Positions 38,995-48,724 of a stretch of DNA of 64,000 nt are shown piece after piece; position 1 is the first letter of the stretch, and each line of letters starts with the position of its first letter. Source of the stretch: Paenibacillus ottowii (lineage in GTDB: Bacteria > Bacillota > Bacilli > Paenibacillales > Paenibacillaceae); contig NZ_VIJZ01000001.1 in the NCBI RefSeq assembly GCF_006874425.1, positions 310,001 through 374,000 on the forward strand, written 5' to 3'. A program made the position numbers and the translations under genes. Under the pieces are notes generated by a model. The model saw nothing but the letters and a program-made list of their open reading frames with translations. It did not search any database and was not told where the DNA came from.

Positions 38995-39807
38995 ATGGAA
39001 ATTATTAAAGAACATCGTTGGTTTGCACCTCTTTTGAGTGTGCTGCTTGTTTGTATATTGGGGATAGGCCTCTACGCTGAGGTTCAGCAAACACAGAATA
39101 ATCATAAAAATGCACCTATGAAATCTCTGAGTTGGTCAGGAAACACTTCAGTTCCTACATATGGCGACAGGATGGGGACCCGTAACGGGTCAAACAGGAC
39201 AAGCCCCATCTTTGTCGCTGCTCATGGGCAGCCAAGCTGGAAAGAAATCATGCCGACTCCGTTACCCGCTTCCCAGATGAAGCAGGTGGAACAAGCTCGG
39301 AATAACGCTGTTACAGGCAAGAAAAAGCCTGAGGTCCAGCATAGCAAGTCCGCAATCCTAACCCCTCCTACAACCATCTACTTTACGAAGACAAAAATGC
39401 TCACTCAGAACGACAAGGCGTTGTCTACCTGGAGCTATCCTGTCTCCGCTAAAGAACTGCTCCTGCTGCAAAAAATAGTAATGGCAGAAGCAGAAGGCGA
39501 ACCGTACGAAGGCAAAGTGGCAGTTGCCAACGTTGTCTTAAACCGGCTGCGGTCAGCCTCATTTCCCGATACGATTCAGGCAGTGATTTATCAAAAAGCG
39601 CAATTTAGTCCGGTTGCGAACGGGCGTCTTCGTCGTGTTCAGCCTAATCAGGACAGCATCCGTGCAGTTACAGCTGCTTTGAATGGCCATAAAGCCGTGC
39701 CTGATAACACCTGTTTTTTCCTTTCGCTTACGTTGGCCCAGGACCTTACGGTTCATCATTCGCGTACCAAGGTAAAGACAATCGGTCATCATACCTTTTA
39801 TAAATGA
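38995..39807 (+). CDS. Membrane-anchored cell-wall hydrolase (SleB/Hydrolase_2 type)
   Basis: A 270-aa protein. Residues ~11-32 (FAPLLSVLLVCILGIGLYAE) are an uncleaved signal anchor. A long Ser/Asn/Pro-rich linker follows. The C-terminal ~120 residues are the SleB-like lytic transglycosylase/amidase domain with the catalytic Glu in VMAEAEGEPYEGKVAVANVV, then NRLRSASFPDTIQAVIYQKA and FSPVANGRLRR. Family members act in spore cortex or wall turnover. ATG 38995 lies seven bases after GGGAGG; the frame extends upstream without a site. Confidence 0.88.
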   Translation: MEIIKEHRWFAPLLSVLLVCILGIGLYAEVQQTQNNHKNAPMKSLSWSGNTSVPTYGDRMGTRNGSNRTSPIFVAAHGQPSWKEIMPTPLPASQMKQVEQARNNAVTGKKKPEVQHSKSAILTPPTTIYFTKTKMLTQNDKALSTWSYPVSAKELLLLQKIVMAEAEGEPYEGKVAVANVVLNRLRSASFPDTIQAVIYQKAQFSPVANGRLRRVQPNQDSIRAVTAALNGHKAVPDNTCFFLSLTLAQDLTVHHSRTKVKTIGHHTFYK

Positions 39808-39973
39808 GTATTTTGCATAAATCCCAAAAGCGACAAATAACAGCCCTTTCTAAACAACGGGTTCAGCTTCGTGAACGTATTTTGTGTGTGCGTGAAGCTG
39901 GCATGCAAAATAGGTATAATAGGTAAAGGAAGGTAATCTTAATCATGAAAGTGACAAAGGAGGCGTAAATGTT

Positions 39974-40657
39974 ATGAAAATCACATATTATGGACATTCA
40001 GTTGTTTTGGTGGAGGCAGAGGGAAAACGGATTATTATCGATCCTTTTTTGACAGGTAATCCTAAAGCAACCGTACAGGCCGAAGATATTCAGGTCGATG
40101 CAGTGTTGTTGACACACGGTCATGCCGATCATTTTGGGGATGCAGTTGATATTGCCAAGCGCAATGATTGCCCTGTGATTGCGGTGGCGGAACTGGCTGA
40201 ATATTGTTCATCTCTGGGGACCAAAGCTCACGGTATGAACCTGGGGGGTGGTCACCAATTTGACGGTTTTCATGTGAAATTTACGCTGGCGTTCCACAGC
40301 TCCTCTTTGACAGTGAATGGACAGACGATCTATATGGGAGAGCCAGCAGGGATTTTGTTGACCATGGGAGGCAAAACATTTTTCCATGCAGGGGATACTG
40401 GCTTGTTTGGCGATATGCGTCTTATTGGGGAAACCAACTCCATCGATGCCGCAGTATTGCCAATCGGTGATGGTTATACAATGGGACCGGAGGATGCCTT
40501 ATTGGCAGCGAAATGGCTACGGGCAAGCCGCGTGATACCGGTGCATTACAATACTTTCCCCGGTATAGAGCAGGATGGAGATGGCTTCTGTGACCGTCTT
40601 CATAAAGAAGGTATTGAAGGGAAAGCATTGAAGCCAGGCGAAAGTCTCGAATTTTAA
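39974..40657 (+). CDS. UPF0173 metal-dependent hydrolase (YtkL-like)
   Basis: A 227-aa metallo-beta-lactamase-fold protein. MKITYYGHSVVLVEAEGKRI, IDPFLTGNP, LLTHGHADHFGDAVDIA (metal-binding HxHxDH), FHAGDTGLFGDMRL and VIPVHYNTFPGIEQD match UPF0173/YtkL. It probably hydrolyses a small ester or phosphodiester; no substrate is known. GGAGG lies ten bases before the ATG. A likely promoter has TATAAT at 39916-39921, and a stem CAGCTTC/GAAGCTG (39869-39901) precedes it. Confidence 0.92.
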   Translation: MKITYYGHSVVLVEAEGKRIIIDPFLTGNPKATVQAEDIQVDAVLLTHGHADHFGDAVDIAKRNDCPVIAVAELAEYCSSLGTKAHGMNLGGGHQFDGFHVKFTLAFHSSSLTVNGQTIYMGEPAGILLTMGGKTFFHAGDTGLFGDMRLIGETNSIDAAVLPIGDGYTMGPEDALLAAKWLRASRVIPVHYNTFPGIEQDGDGFCDRLHKEGIEGKALKPGESLEF

Positions 40658-40682
40658 TACGAATTCTCAATTTGCAGGCATA

Positions 40683-40764
40683 CACTTGATGAATCGCAGG
40701 TTCATCAAGTCTCCTTATGTCAGCCTTTTCTGTTCCCTGGAGGGATAGAAAAGGCTGATTTTTT
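40683..40764 (+). terminator. Tandem hairpins and terminator after the UPF0173 gene
   Basis: First stem ACTTGATGAA/TTCATCAAGT (40685-40710) without T run; second stem TCAGCCTTTTCT/AGAAAAGGCTGA (40720-40758), perfect 12 bp, followed by TTTTTT. The second is a strong intrinsic terminator. Confidence 0.88.
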
Positions 40765-40920
40765 AATGAATATTTATACATAAAAATGATACATTTTTGC
40801 ATTGGTACGTTGAAGCTGTAATGTAAAAGATTTATTATCACAACCATAAAAACTTTGAATTGCTAACACAATAGGTCAATGATAAAATGATAGAACTAAT
40901 TAGATTCATCAGTGGAATCG

Positions 40921-41012
40921 ACGTGTTTTTCAAGTCAAGCCATTGCATAATTATTGAAAAACATGCGTATCGGCGGACCGTACCGCCTTGAATACGTCTT
41001 ATGTTTTTGTCC
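40921..41012 (+). promoter_or_regulatory. Structured leader upstream of gltB, possible attenuator
   Basis: GTTTTTCAA (40924-40932) pairs with TTGAAAAAC near 40955-40963, and immediately after it CGTAT-c-GGCGG pairs with CCGCC-ttg-ATACG, then CTTATGTTTTTG. The second hairpin resembles a terminator and the first could compete at its base. The region 40765-41119 has no gene. Regulation of gltB by such a switch is inference. Confidence 0.35.
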
Positions 41013-41119
41013 CCCATTCCTCGTAGTTGTTCTTTGCTTTACCTCTTGTTGCCACTGTCTTCTATTCGGCCGCCTGTATTTCAGGCCAGCATGACTTTAT
41101 AACAGAAAGGTTGCGTTCC

Positions 41120-44100
41120 ATGAGACAGACAGGTTTACCACCCAAACAGGGACTATATGATCCCCAATTCGAAAAAGATGCCTGCGGCATGGGCTTTGTT
41201 GCCCACATCAAGGGAAAACCATCGCACGATATTGTAAGTCAGGCTTTGACCATGCTCGTAAATATGGAGCATCGGGGCGGTCAGGGAAGTGAACCAAACT
41301 CCGGTGACGGAGCAGGGGTCATGATTCAGGTTCCTCATCTGTTTTTTCAAGAGGAAGCGGAGCGATTGGGCTTCAAATTGCCAAAGTCCGGACATTACGG
41401 CGTGGGTATGCTTTTTGTATCCAATGATCCAGAAGTTCGTGAGATGCATGAGCAAAAGCTTAGAGACATCATTATGGACGAAGGTCAAAACTGTTTGGGT
41501 TTCCGCGATGTACCTACCTATGACGAAATGCTGGGTAAATCGGCCAAAGCAGCCAAACCTGGCGTGCGTCAGGTGTTCATCGGCCGCAGTAGCGATTTGA
41601 AGGAAGAACTGGACTTTGAACGGAAACTGTATGTCATTCGTAAACGTGCAGAGCTTGCTATTCGCTATAACCAAGAGGATCAGAATGGTGAGTCGTTCTA
41701 TATTCCAAGTTTGTCCTGTCGCAAGGTTGTATACAAAGGAATGCTGACAACGGAGCAGGTAGGGAAATTTTATTTGGATTTGCAGGATGAGCGGGTAACA
41801 TCGGCGATCGCGCTGGTCCATTCCCGTTTTAGCACGAATACGTTCCCGAGCTGGGATCGTGCGCATCCTTATCGTTTTATGATTCACAACGGTGAAATTA
41901 ATACCATGCGCGGCAACGTAAACTGGATGCATGCACGTCAGGCACAATTTGAAAGCGAAGCGTTTGGCAGCGACATCAAGAAGGTTAAACCAGTCATCAA
42001 CCCAGACGGCTCGGATACAGCCATGTTTGATAATACGCTGGAGTTTCTGTATTTGAGCGGACGTTCGCTTCCTCATGTAGCCATGATGATGGTGCCTGAG
42101 CCGTGGAACAAGCATGAAACTATGGACCCGAAAAAGCGGGCATTTTATGAATATCACAGCACTTTGATGGAGCCGTGGGATGGACCTGCTGCGATGGCGT
42201 TTACAGACGGTATCCAAATCGGGGCCATTCTCGACCGTAACGGTCTGCGTCCTGCACGCTACTATGTGACCAAGGATGATCTGATTGCACTGTCATCTGA
42301 GGCGGGCGTATTGGACATTGCACCTGAAAATGTGCTTTATAAGGATCGTCTCCGTCCAGGACGTATGCTGCTGGTGGATACCCAAGAAGGCCGCATCGTC
42401 TCTGATGAAGAGTTAAAGGAACGTATCGCATCCGAAGAACCTTATCAGCAGTGGTTGGATGAGCATTTGATTGATCTGGATGATCTGCCTGAAGCACTGG
42501 AGCAGCCAGAGCCGAAACATGAAAATGTAAATCAGTTGCAACTCGCATTTGGTTATACGTTTGAGGAACTGCGCAAACTTCTGGAGCCAATGGCACTTAC
42601 GGGTGCGGAACCAATTGGCTCAATGGGGTACGATGCTCCACTGGCGGTATTATCTGACCGTCCGCAACGTTTGTACAATTACTTTAAACAAATGTTTGCT
42701 CAGGTTACCAACCCGCCAATTGATGCCATTCGTGAAGAGATCGTGACGTCTACTGCAACGACGATTGGACCAGAGCGCAATTTGTTGCACCCAGAGCCAG
42801 AAAGCTGTCGTCAAATTCGGTTGGATTCGCCGGTGTTGTCGAATGAAGAGTTTGCCAAAATTCGTCACGTACACCGTCCAGGCTTCAAATCCATGACCAT
42901 TCCGATCTTCTTTGAAGCTAAGAAAGGTGCTGAGGGTTTAAACCAAGCACTGAAAGGACTGTTTGAGGCAGCCGACCGTGTCATTGACAAAGGTCATAAT
43001 ATTCTGATTCTGTCTGACCGTGGAGTGGATGCGGAAAATGCAGCCATTCCGGCGTTGCTGGCTGTTTCCAGCCTGCATCACCATCTGATTAAGCAGGGTA
43101 CACGCACACGTGTGAGCATTTTACTGGAATCCGGTGAGCCAAGGGATATTCACCATTATGCGGTGCTGCTGGGCTACGGTGTGAGTGCAGTTAATCCGTA
43201 TCTGGCATTTGAAACGCTGGATGTTATGATTCAACAGGGTTTGCTGCGCGGCATCTCGCACGAGAAGGCAGTTAAAAATTATATTAAAGCGGCCACCAAG
43301 GGTGTCGTTAAAATATTGTCCAAAATGGGTATATCCACGATTCAATCCTATCGTGGAGCGCAAATTTTCGAGGCCGTAGGTTTGAAACAGGATTTTGTTG
43401 ACCGTTATTTCACCTGGACCCCTTCCCGTATCGGCGGTATTGGTCTGGAGGAAGTGACAATGGAATCATTGGCCCACCATAACCGTGCTTTCACGGATAA
43501 GGACGGCAACGACAAGGTGCTTGATTCGGGCGGTGAATACCAATGGCGTAACGATGGAGAAGAGCATTTGTTTAACCCGCAAACAGTGCATTTGCTCCAG
43601 CAGGCGGTACGCTCGGGAGACTACGAGCTTTACAAGAAGTACGCCAAGCTGGTACAGGGTGAATCTGAACAGTATTTGACGATTCGCTCCATGCTTCAAT
43701 TGAAGCCTGCTGGTGGGCCTGTGCCACTAGATGAAGTGGAATCTGCTGCATCGATTATGCGCCGCTTTAAAACGGGGGCTATGTCTTTCGGCTCGATTAG
43801 CCAGGAAGCGCATGAAGATTTGGCGATTGCGATGAATCGAATCGGCGGCAAGAGCAACACGGGCGAGGGCGGGGAGAACCCTGCGCGTTTCATCCCGGAT
43901 GCTAATGGTGATTCACGCCGCAGTTCGATCAAGCAGGTGGCCTCTGGCCGATTTGGTGTAACGTCGAACTACCTGGTGAATGCCGACGAAATTCAGATCA
44001 AAATGGCGCAAGGCGCGAAGCCGGGCGAAGGTGGTCAACTGCCAGGACGCAAGGTGTATCCTTGGGTCGCCGAGGTACGCGGTTCAACGCCGGGGGTAGG

Positions 44101-45718
44101 CCTGATTTCGCCACCGCCGCATCATGATATTTATTCTATCGAGGATTTGGCAGAGCTCATCTACGATCTCAAAAACGCCAATCCACGTGCTGACATTAAC
44201 GTAAAGCTGGTATCAGAGGTAGGCGTGGGCACGATTGCTACAGGGGTAGCCAAAGGCCGTGCTGACATTATTCTGGTCAGCGGTTATGACGGTGGTACAG
44301 GCGCTTCTCCGCAAGGCTCCATCCGCCATGCGGGTATGCCTTGGGAGCTGGGGCTGGCTGAGACGCATCAGACGCTCATGCTGAACAACCTGCGCGACCG
44401 CGTAGTATTGGAGACAGACGGTAAAATGCTGTCCGGACGCGATTTGGTCGTAGCTGCCCTGTTGGGTGCGGAAGAATATGGCTTTTCCACAGCGCCGCTC
44501 GTGGCGTTGGGCTGTATTATGATGCGGGTATGCCAAATGGATACCTGTCCGGTTGGTGTGGCTACTCAAAATCCGGAGCTGCGCAAAAATTATATGGGTG
44601 ACCCTGCCCATGTGGTGAATTTTATGCGCTTCATCGCAGAAGATGTCCGTGAAATTATGGCAGAGTTGGGATTCCGTACGATTCAGGAAATGATTGGCCG
44701 TACGGATTGCCTGGATACTGTGAATGCTGATTCACACTGGAAGAAGAAAGGCGTAGATCTGAGCTTGCTGCTGCATGTTCCTGAGCTGGAAGACGGAAGT
44801 GTACGTTACCGTGTACAGCGCCAAAACCACGGACTGGAAGAAACACTCGATATGCTGAAGCTGGTACCGATGGCAGCGGAAGCACTGGAGAGCGGAACGC
44901 CTGTTGAGGGTACCTTGCCTATTACCAACGTAAATCGTGCAGTAGGTACGATTCTGGGCAGCGAGGTCACACGTAAATATGGGGCGGCAGGTCTTCCTGA
45001 GGATACGATTCGCTTTAACTTTATTGGATCGGCAGGTCAAAGCTTCGGGGCCTTTATTCCGAAAGGCATCACGCTGAGCGTGGAAGGCGATAGCAATGAC
45101 TATGTTGGTAAAGGCCTATCTGGCGGTAAAGTTATTGTAAAAAAATCTCCCAAAGCGACCTTTAAGGCAGAAGAGAACATTATTATCGGAAATACAGCCT
45201 TGTATGGAGCGACCAGCGGTGAAGCTTACATTAACGGAATCGCAGGCGAGCGCTTTGCCGTTCGTAACTCCGGCGCACGTATTGTTGTTGAGGGCGTTGG
45301 TGATCACGGTTGCGAATACATGACGGGCGGACGTGTAGCTGTACTGGGTGGAACCGGACGGAACTTTGGAGCCGGGATGTCCGGAGGTATTGCATACGTC
45401 CATGATCCAGAGGGAACGTTCCTAAGCCGTTGTAATCTGGAAATGGTGTTGCTGGAAGATGTGGAAGACCCTGCGGAAGCAGCGGAATTGCGCGGCATGA
45501 TTCAGCGCCATGTTACTTACACAGGTAGTGAAGCAGGCCAACGTATTTTGGATGAATGGCAGACTGCGATTCAGCAATTTGTACGGGTGATTCCAAAGGA
45601 TTACAAGCGTATGGTTGAACAGATCCAAAAAGAAGAGGCGACCGGTTTGAGCGGAGATGAAGCTCTACTGGCAGCGTTTGAAGCCAATATGCGTGAATTG
45701 GCGCGTACCGGGGGCTAA
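41120..45718 (+). CDS. gltB: Glutamate synthase (NADPH) large subunit GltB/GltA
   Basis: A 1532-aa enzyme that makes glutamate from glutamine and 2-oxoglutarate. Mature catalytic Cys22 follows a short propeptide (..[18 protein letters not shown]); residues 22-430 are the class II glutaminase with [18 protein letters not shown] and [14 protein letters not shown]. The central domain leads to the FMN synthase domain ([57 protein letters not shown]) and the 3Fe-4S cysteines 1132, 1138 and 1143 in [15 protein letters not shown]. The C-terminal beta-helix has repeated GxxGxxxG. ATG 41120 was chosen by the short propeptide; the open frame starts at 41027. No gltD follows; a terminator does. Confidence 0.97.
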   Translation: MRQTGLPPKQGLYDPQFEKDACGMGFVAHIKGKPSHDIVSQALTMLVNMEHRGGQGSEPNSGDGAGVMIQVPHLFFQEEAERLGFKLPKSGHYGVGMLFVSNDPEVREMHEQKLRDIIMDEGQNCLGFRDVPTYDEMLGKSAKAAKPGVRQVFIGRSSDLKEELDFERKLYVIRKRAELAIRYNQEDQNGESFYIPSLSCRKVVYKGMLTTEQVGKFYLDLQDERVTSAIALVHSRFSTNTFPSWDRAHPYRFMIHNGEINTMRGNVNWMHARQAQFESEAFGSDIKKVKPVINPDGSDTAMFDNTLEFLYLSGRSLPHVAMMMVPEPWNKHETMDPKKRAFYEYHSTLMEPWDGPAAMAFTDGIQIGAILDRNGLRPARYYVTKDDLIALSSEAGVLDIAPENVLYKDRLRPGRMLLVDTQEGRIVSDEELKERIASEEPYQQWLDEHLIDLDDLPEALEQPEPKHENVNQLQLAFGYTFEELRKLLEPMALTGAEPIGSMGYDAPLAVLSDRPQRLYNYFKQMFAQVTNPPIDAIREEIVTSTATTIGPERNLLHPEPESCRQIRLDSPVLSNEEFAKIRHVHRPGFKSMTIPIFFEAKKGAEGLNQALKGLFEAADRVIDKGHNILILSDRGVDAENAAIPALLAVSSLHHHLIKQGTRTRVSILLESGEPRDIHHYAVLLGYGVSAVNPYLAFETLDVMIQQGLLRGISHEKAVKNYIKAATKGVVKILSKMGISTIQSYRGAQIFEAVGLKQDFVDRYFTWTPSRIGGIGLEEVTMESLAHHNRAFTDKDGNDKVLDSGGEYQWRNDGEEHLFNPQTVHLLQQAVRSGDYELYKKYAKLVQGESEQYLTIRSMLQLKPAGGPVPLDEVESAASIMRRFKTGAMSFGSISQEAHEDLAIAMNRIGGKSNTGEGGENPARFIPDANGDSRRSSIKQVASGRFGVTSNYLVNADEIQIKMAQGAKPGEGGQLPGRKVYPWVAEVRGSTPGVGLISPPPHHDIYSIEDLAELIYDLKNANPRADINVKLVSEVGVGTIATGVAKGRADIILVSGYDGGTGASPQGSIRHAGMPWELGLAETHQTLMLNNLRDRVVLETDGKMLSGRDLVVAALLGAEEYGFSTAPLVALGCIMMRVCQMDTCPVGVATQNPELRKNYMGDPAHVVNFMRFIAEDVREIMAELGFRTIQEMIGRTDCLDTVNADSHWKKKGVDLSLLLHVPELEDGSVRYRVQRQNHGLEETLDMLKLVPMAAEALESGTPVEGTLPITNVNRAVGTILGSEVTRKYGAAGLPEDTIRFNFIGSAGQSFGAFIPKGITLSVEGDSNDYVGKGLSGGKVIVKKSPKATFKAEENIIIGNTALYGATSGEAYINGIAGERFAVRNSGARIVVEGVGDHGCEYMTGGRVAVLGGTGRNFGAGMSGGIAYVHDPEGTFLSRCNLEMVLLEDVEDPAEAAELRGMIQRHVTYTGSEAGQRILDEWQTAIQQFVRVIPKDYKRMVEQIQKEEATGLSGDEALLAAFEANMRELARTGG

Positions 45719-45740
45719 AAAGTAGACCGCCAAATTCAAT

Positions 45741-45800
45741 AAAAAGGACTTGTTGAATACCGCTGTTATAGTCACGGCGGTACCAGCAAGTCCCTTTTTC
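45741..45800 (+). terminator. Intrinsic terminator after gltB
   Basis: AAAAGGACTTG pairs with CAAGTCC..TTTT across an internal CCGC/GGCGG stem, then TTTTTC. It lies 22 bases after the gltB stop. Confidence 0.8.
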
Positions 45801-45916
45801 AGGTTGATCAAAAAATGTGATTTATTACCTTGACAAACGTCATAAATTCTGACATTACCCCCAAAATGTTTTCCTGAAACGGTAAATATGTTATAAAAAG
45901 TACCAAATTTTTTGGA

Positions 45917-45932
45917 ATGTAACCGTTTACGT
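45917..45932. promoter_or_regulatory. cre-like site (CcpA) upstream of the two-component genes
   Basis: ATGTAACCGTTTACGT fits the catabolite-response consensus WTGNAARCGNWWWCAW at 14 of 16 positions. It lies 110 bases before the sensor kinase start. The rest of the gap 45801-46041 holds AT-rich promoter-like sequence and no gene. Binding is inference. Confidence 0.35.
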
Positions 45933-46041
45933 AAGAGTTTATGTCTTGTTATTTATTTTTGGATTGGTTATGATTTTTTAGAGTACACAAACAAACCTAA
46001 TATGCCCACCGTCCCTTCAAAACACAGAATAGGGTGACAGG

Positions 46042-47679
46042 ATGAAGTTGAAGAAGTCAGCAGAAGACAAAATGATTTTTTTATACCGTTATGTATCTTT
46101 ATCTTTAACATCACTTGTTTTTCTGTTCGAAACATCTAGATTAATGGTATGGCAAAAGCTATTACTAATTGTTTTTCTATTTTTATCCGTTACAGCCTTT
46201 ACTTGGATTTACCGTAAATACAGACTTCATGATATGGTATTGAAATGTAGTATTGCACTAGAAACGGCAGGGATTATTTTGCTGCTGTTCCCGACCGGAG
46301 GGATCAATAGCCCGTTCAAATGGTATGTGATTACTCCCATGTTGGTAGCTTGTGCTCATCTATCTATGAGATACAGCTGGACGCTCCTACTTTCTTATAT
46401 CGGTTTGGTGCTCACATTTTGTTATATCTTTTTTACACCAGGTCAATATTTTTTGTGGGATCTTATATTGCAGAACATTAATTTGTTTCTGGTATTGATC
46501 GTAACCACGATGGCAATGCAGGTTATTCGCGTCATGAAGGACGAACTGAAGGTGGCTAAAGATCAAGCCAATGAGACGATGGATCATATCAAGTCGATTT
46601 ACCACATTATGGAGACGACCAGCCATAATGAGGCACTAAATCTGGGGCAGGTCATCTCGGATTATACTGTCAAGCTAACCAAGCAGAGCCGTGCATTTTT
46701 CTGGCTGGACAGTCAGGAGGAGGATGCACCGGCAAGCAGCCAGACAGGCTGGACAGTAGAGGAAGAGGAGCAGCTATTTGAGGAACTGGGGAATTACCGG
46801 GAGGAGTTCAGGGAAGAACGCGAGCCATTCTTTCGACATCTGCCGGAATGGGGCGACTTCCTTATGATCACTGTACCGATGACGACCCGCTTTGTAGCGA
46901 CGATTGGCCTTAAGCTGGGACCGGATCAAAGTTTGACGGGGAGACGCTGGCTCGTACAGCAACTGATATTCCTAGCTGAGCTGAGTGCTGTGTTTTTGGA
47001 GCGGTATGAACTGGAGCGTATCGAGAATCAGTTGATTGTGACGAATGAGCAGAACCGGATCGCCAATGAAATGCATGACAATGTCTCACAAAGTCTTTTT
47101 GGTATTGTGTACGCAACGCATTCTCTCCGGCAGACTTGGTGCCATCAGCCTAAGGAGCAGGTGGAGGAACAAATTGATTTAATCCAGCAATCTGCAAACC
47201 AAGCGGTTAGAGAGCTGAAAGGGGCAATTCATAGTCTAAGCTCGAAAAAAAGCGGAGGCTCAACTTGGTTGGGGTCAGTGAAAAGTCATCTGCATACACT
47301 CTCCAAGCTGAACCATGTACAAATTGATTTTGACATCCATGGTGATCATTATTCACTTCCGTATTTGTACCAAAAGGCTTTGTTCCGCATCATTTCCGAA
47401 GCGGCGGGGAACGCAATCCGTCATGGATTGGCCAAGCGAATTGATGTGAAGTTAAAATTGACGCCCCAAGTGATTAGACTGTCTATTCATGACGACGGAG
47501 TAGGATTTGAGACGGCGAGAATGGTAGCAGGAGGTGAGGCGGTCAGTGCAGGCGGGGGCCTGGGCATGATGAATATGGAATATTTAGCTCAATCGATGGG
47601 AGGCGAATTTGATATTTCAAGTCGAATCGGAGAGGGAACACAGATTCGATTGTCTATTCCGGTAAATGCTTATGAATGA
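46042..47679 (+). CDS. Sensor histidine kinase, NarL/DegS type (HisKA_3)
   Basis: A 545-aa membrane kinase. The first ~165 residues hold about six membrane helices (SLSLTSLVFLFETSRLMVW, LLLIVFLFLSVTAFTW, LLLSYIGLVLTFCYIFF, LFLVLIVTTMAMQVIRV). A coiled region and a GAF-like segment follow (~residues 190-320). The dimerisation helix has NRIANEMHDNVSQSLFG, with His345 as phosphoacceptor, then the HATPase with EAAGNAIRHGLAKRIDVKLK, DDGVGFET and GLGMMNMEYLAQSMGG. It must phosphorylate the regulator encoded 115 bases downstream. Located just before the exopolysaccharide operon, it may control that operon. Confidence 0.93.
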   Translation: MKLKKSAEDKMIFLYRYVSLSLTSLVFLFETSRLMVWQKLLLIVFLFLSVTAFTWIYRKYRLHDMVLKCSIALETAGIILLLFPTGGINSPFKWYVITPMLVACAHLSMRYSWTLLLSYIGLVLTFCYIFFTPGQYFLWDLILQNINLFLVLIVTTMAMQVIRVMKDELKVAKDQANETMDHIKSIYHIMETTSHNEALNLGQVISDYTVKLTKQSRAFFWLDSQEEDAPASSQTGWTVEEEEQLFEELGNYREEFREEREPFFRHLPEWGDFLMITVPMTTRFVATIGLKLGPDQSLTGRRWLVQQLIFLAELSAVFLERYELERIENQLIVTNEQNRIANEMHDNVSQSLFGIVYATHSLRQTWCHQPKEQVEEQIDLIQQSANQAVRELKGAIHSLSSKKSGGSTWLGSVKSHLHTLSKLNHVQIDFDIHGDHYSLPYLYQKALFRIISEAAGNAIRHGLAKRIDVKLKLTPQVIRLSIHDDGVGFETARMVAGGEAVSAGGGLGMMNMEYLAQSMGGEFDISSRIGEGTQIRLSIPVNAYE

Positions 47680-47769
47680 GGATTTTGCAAATCCTTGAAT
47701 ACAATGTGTGAACATTCTGCAATACAAAATCTGCGGTAACAATCGGATACATAGGGATTATGCAAATCC
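47680..47769. repeat. Two copies of GGATTWTGCAAATCC before the response regulator
   Basis: GGATTTTGCAAATCC at 47680-47694, overlapping the kinase stop, and GGATTATGCAAATCC at 47755-47769 are 14/15 identical and each contains an inverted repeat GGATTT/AAATCC (perfect in the first). They are 75 bases apart and frame the intergenic region, suggesting protein-binding sites or a small RNA structure. Confidence 0.5.
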
Positions 47770-47794
47770 TGAACTGTAGACAGGAGGCCGAATC

Positions 47795-48439
47795 ATGAAA
47801 ATTGTCATTGTCGATGATCATCCTTTAGTACGGAAAGGACTCGCTGCGGTTATATCCATGCAGCCCAATGTTCAGTTCGCGGGAGAGGCCCAGAATCAAC
47901 AGGAAGCGCTTGTAGTGATCGAGGAAACGAATCCAGATTTAGTGCTGCTGGATTTGAAATTAGCTGATGAATCAGGCCTGGATATTATCAAGATAGCGCG
48001 CGGACGCGGGTTCAAAAGCAAATTTATTTTGCTGACCTCTTCTGCAACACGTGAAGACTTTCTGAAAGCAGAGGAAGCCTCTGTGGACGGTTATGTACTT
48101 AAGGAGGCTTTGCCTGAGGAATTAATTTACGCGATTCATCTTGTCAACAAAGGACGCAAATATTATGATCCGGCTATTCTCGAAAATAAACTGCGTGAAG
48201 ATGCAGGTAATCTCACAGACGACCTGACACCCAAGGAAAGGGAAGTGCTGGTTGAGCTGGGGCAAGGGGCTTGCAATCGTGAAATAGCATCTCGGCTATT
48301 CATCAGTGAGTTCACCGTCAAAAAGCATGTTAGTCAGATCTTGGCCAAGCTGCGATTGGCAGATCGTACGCAGGCAGCATTATATGCGAATGCGATTGGT
48401 CTGGCGAAATACGAGCCGACCAATATGATGATGCGCTAA
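47795..48439 (+). CDS. Response regulator, NarL/LuxR family
   Basis: A 214-aa DNA-binding regulator. The receiver domain starts KIVIVDDHPLVRKGLAAVIS, with phospho-acceptor Asp53 in LVLLDLKL, Thr/Ser and Lys in LLTSSATRED and VLKEALPEEL. The LuxR-type HTH is LTPKEREVLVELGQGACNRE, then IASRLFISEFTVKKHVSQIL. AGGAGG lies before the ATG. It pairs with the kinase upstream. The repeated motif before the exopolysaccharide operon, 130 bases downstream of this gene, is a possible target. Confidence 0.94.
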   Translation: MKIVIVDDHPLVRKGLAAVISMQPNVQFAGEAQNQQEALVVIEETNPDLVLLDLKLADESGLDIIKIARGRGFKSKFILLTSSATREDFLKAEEASVDGYVLKEALPEELIYAIHLVNKGRKYYDPAILENKLREDAGNLTDDLTPKEREVLVELGQGACNREIASRLFISEFTVKKHVSQILAKLRLADRTQAALYANAIGLAKYEPTNMMMR

Positions 48440-48489
48440 TCCCATATGCAACGCTATAATTTCATATTCGAGTGGTATGGGAAAAGTAG

Positions 48490-48533
48490 AAAAAGCCATA
48501 AAATCACCAAAACTGGTGGTTTTATGGCTTTTT
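48490..48533 (+). terminator. Terminator between the two-component genes and the exopolysaccharide operon
   Basis: AAAAAGCCATAAAAtCACC pairs with GGTGgTTTTATGGCTTTTT, followed by CGCTTTC; the stem is nearly perfect and symmetrical, so it could work on both strands. Confidence 0.88.
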
Positions 48534-48564
48534 CGCTTTCATTTTTCCACAATCGACAAAGTAT

Positions 48565-48602
48565 GGTACAAAAGTATACCATGCCGTATCCAAAAGTATA
48601 CA
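48565..48602 (+). promoter_or_regulatory. Duplicated operator-like motif ahead of the exopolysaccharide operon
   Basis: CAAAAGTATAC occurs at 48569-48579 and again at 48591-48601, exactly 22 bp apart, which puts both on one face of the helix. The first is part of GGTACAAAAGTATACC, an imperfect palindrome. A possible promoter lies downstream (TTGTTA near 48663 and TAAAAT near 48684). This looks like a two-dimer regulator site for the operon starting at 48725. Confidence 0.5.
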
Positions 48603-48724
48603 TCCCCCTTCCCCTGTAGTGAGGGAGAAAGTGCCGTTCGGTTCCATGTCGTCCATACAACGGATTGTTACAATTAGATCATACTTAAAATAAGAAGAGA
48701 AATTGTATGGGAGGGAGGATTTTT

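Noticed and set aside
41027-41119. N-terminal extension of gltB by 31 residues
   Set aside because: GltB has a short propeptide before the catalytic Cys; ATG 41120 gives 21 residues and has GAAAGG upstream, whereas 41027 does not.
41153-42217. 354-codon open frame antisense to gltB
   Set aside because: Shadow of the highly biased gltB codons; no ribosome-binding site or family pattern.
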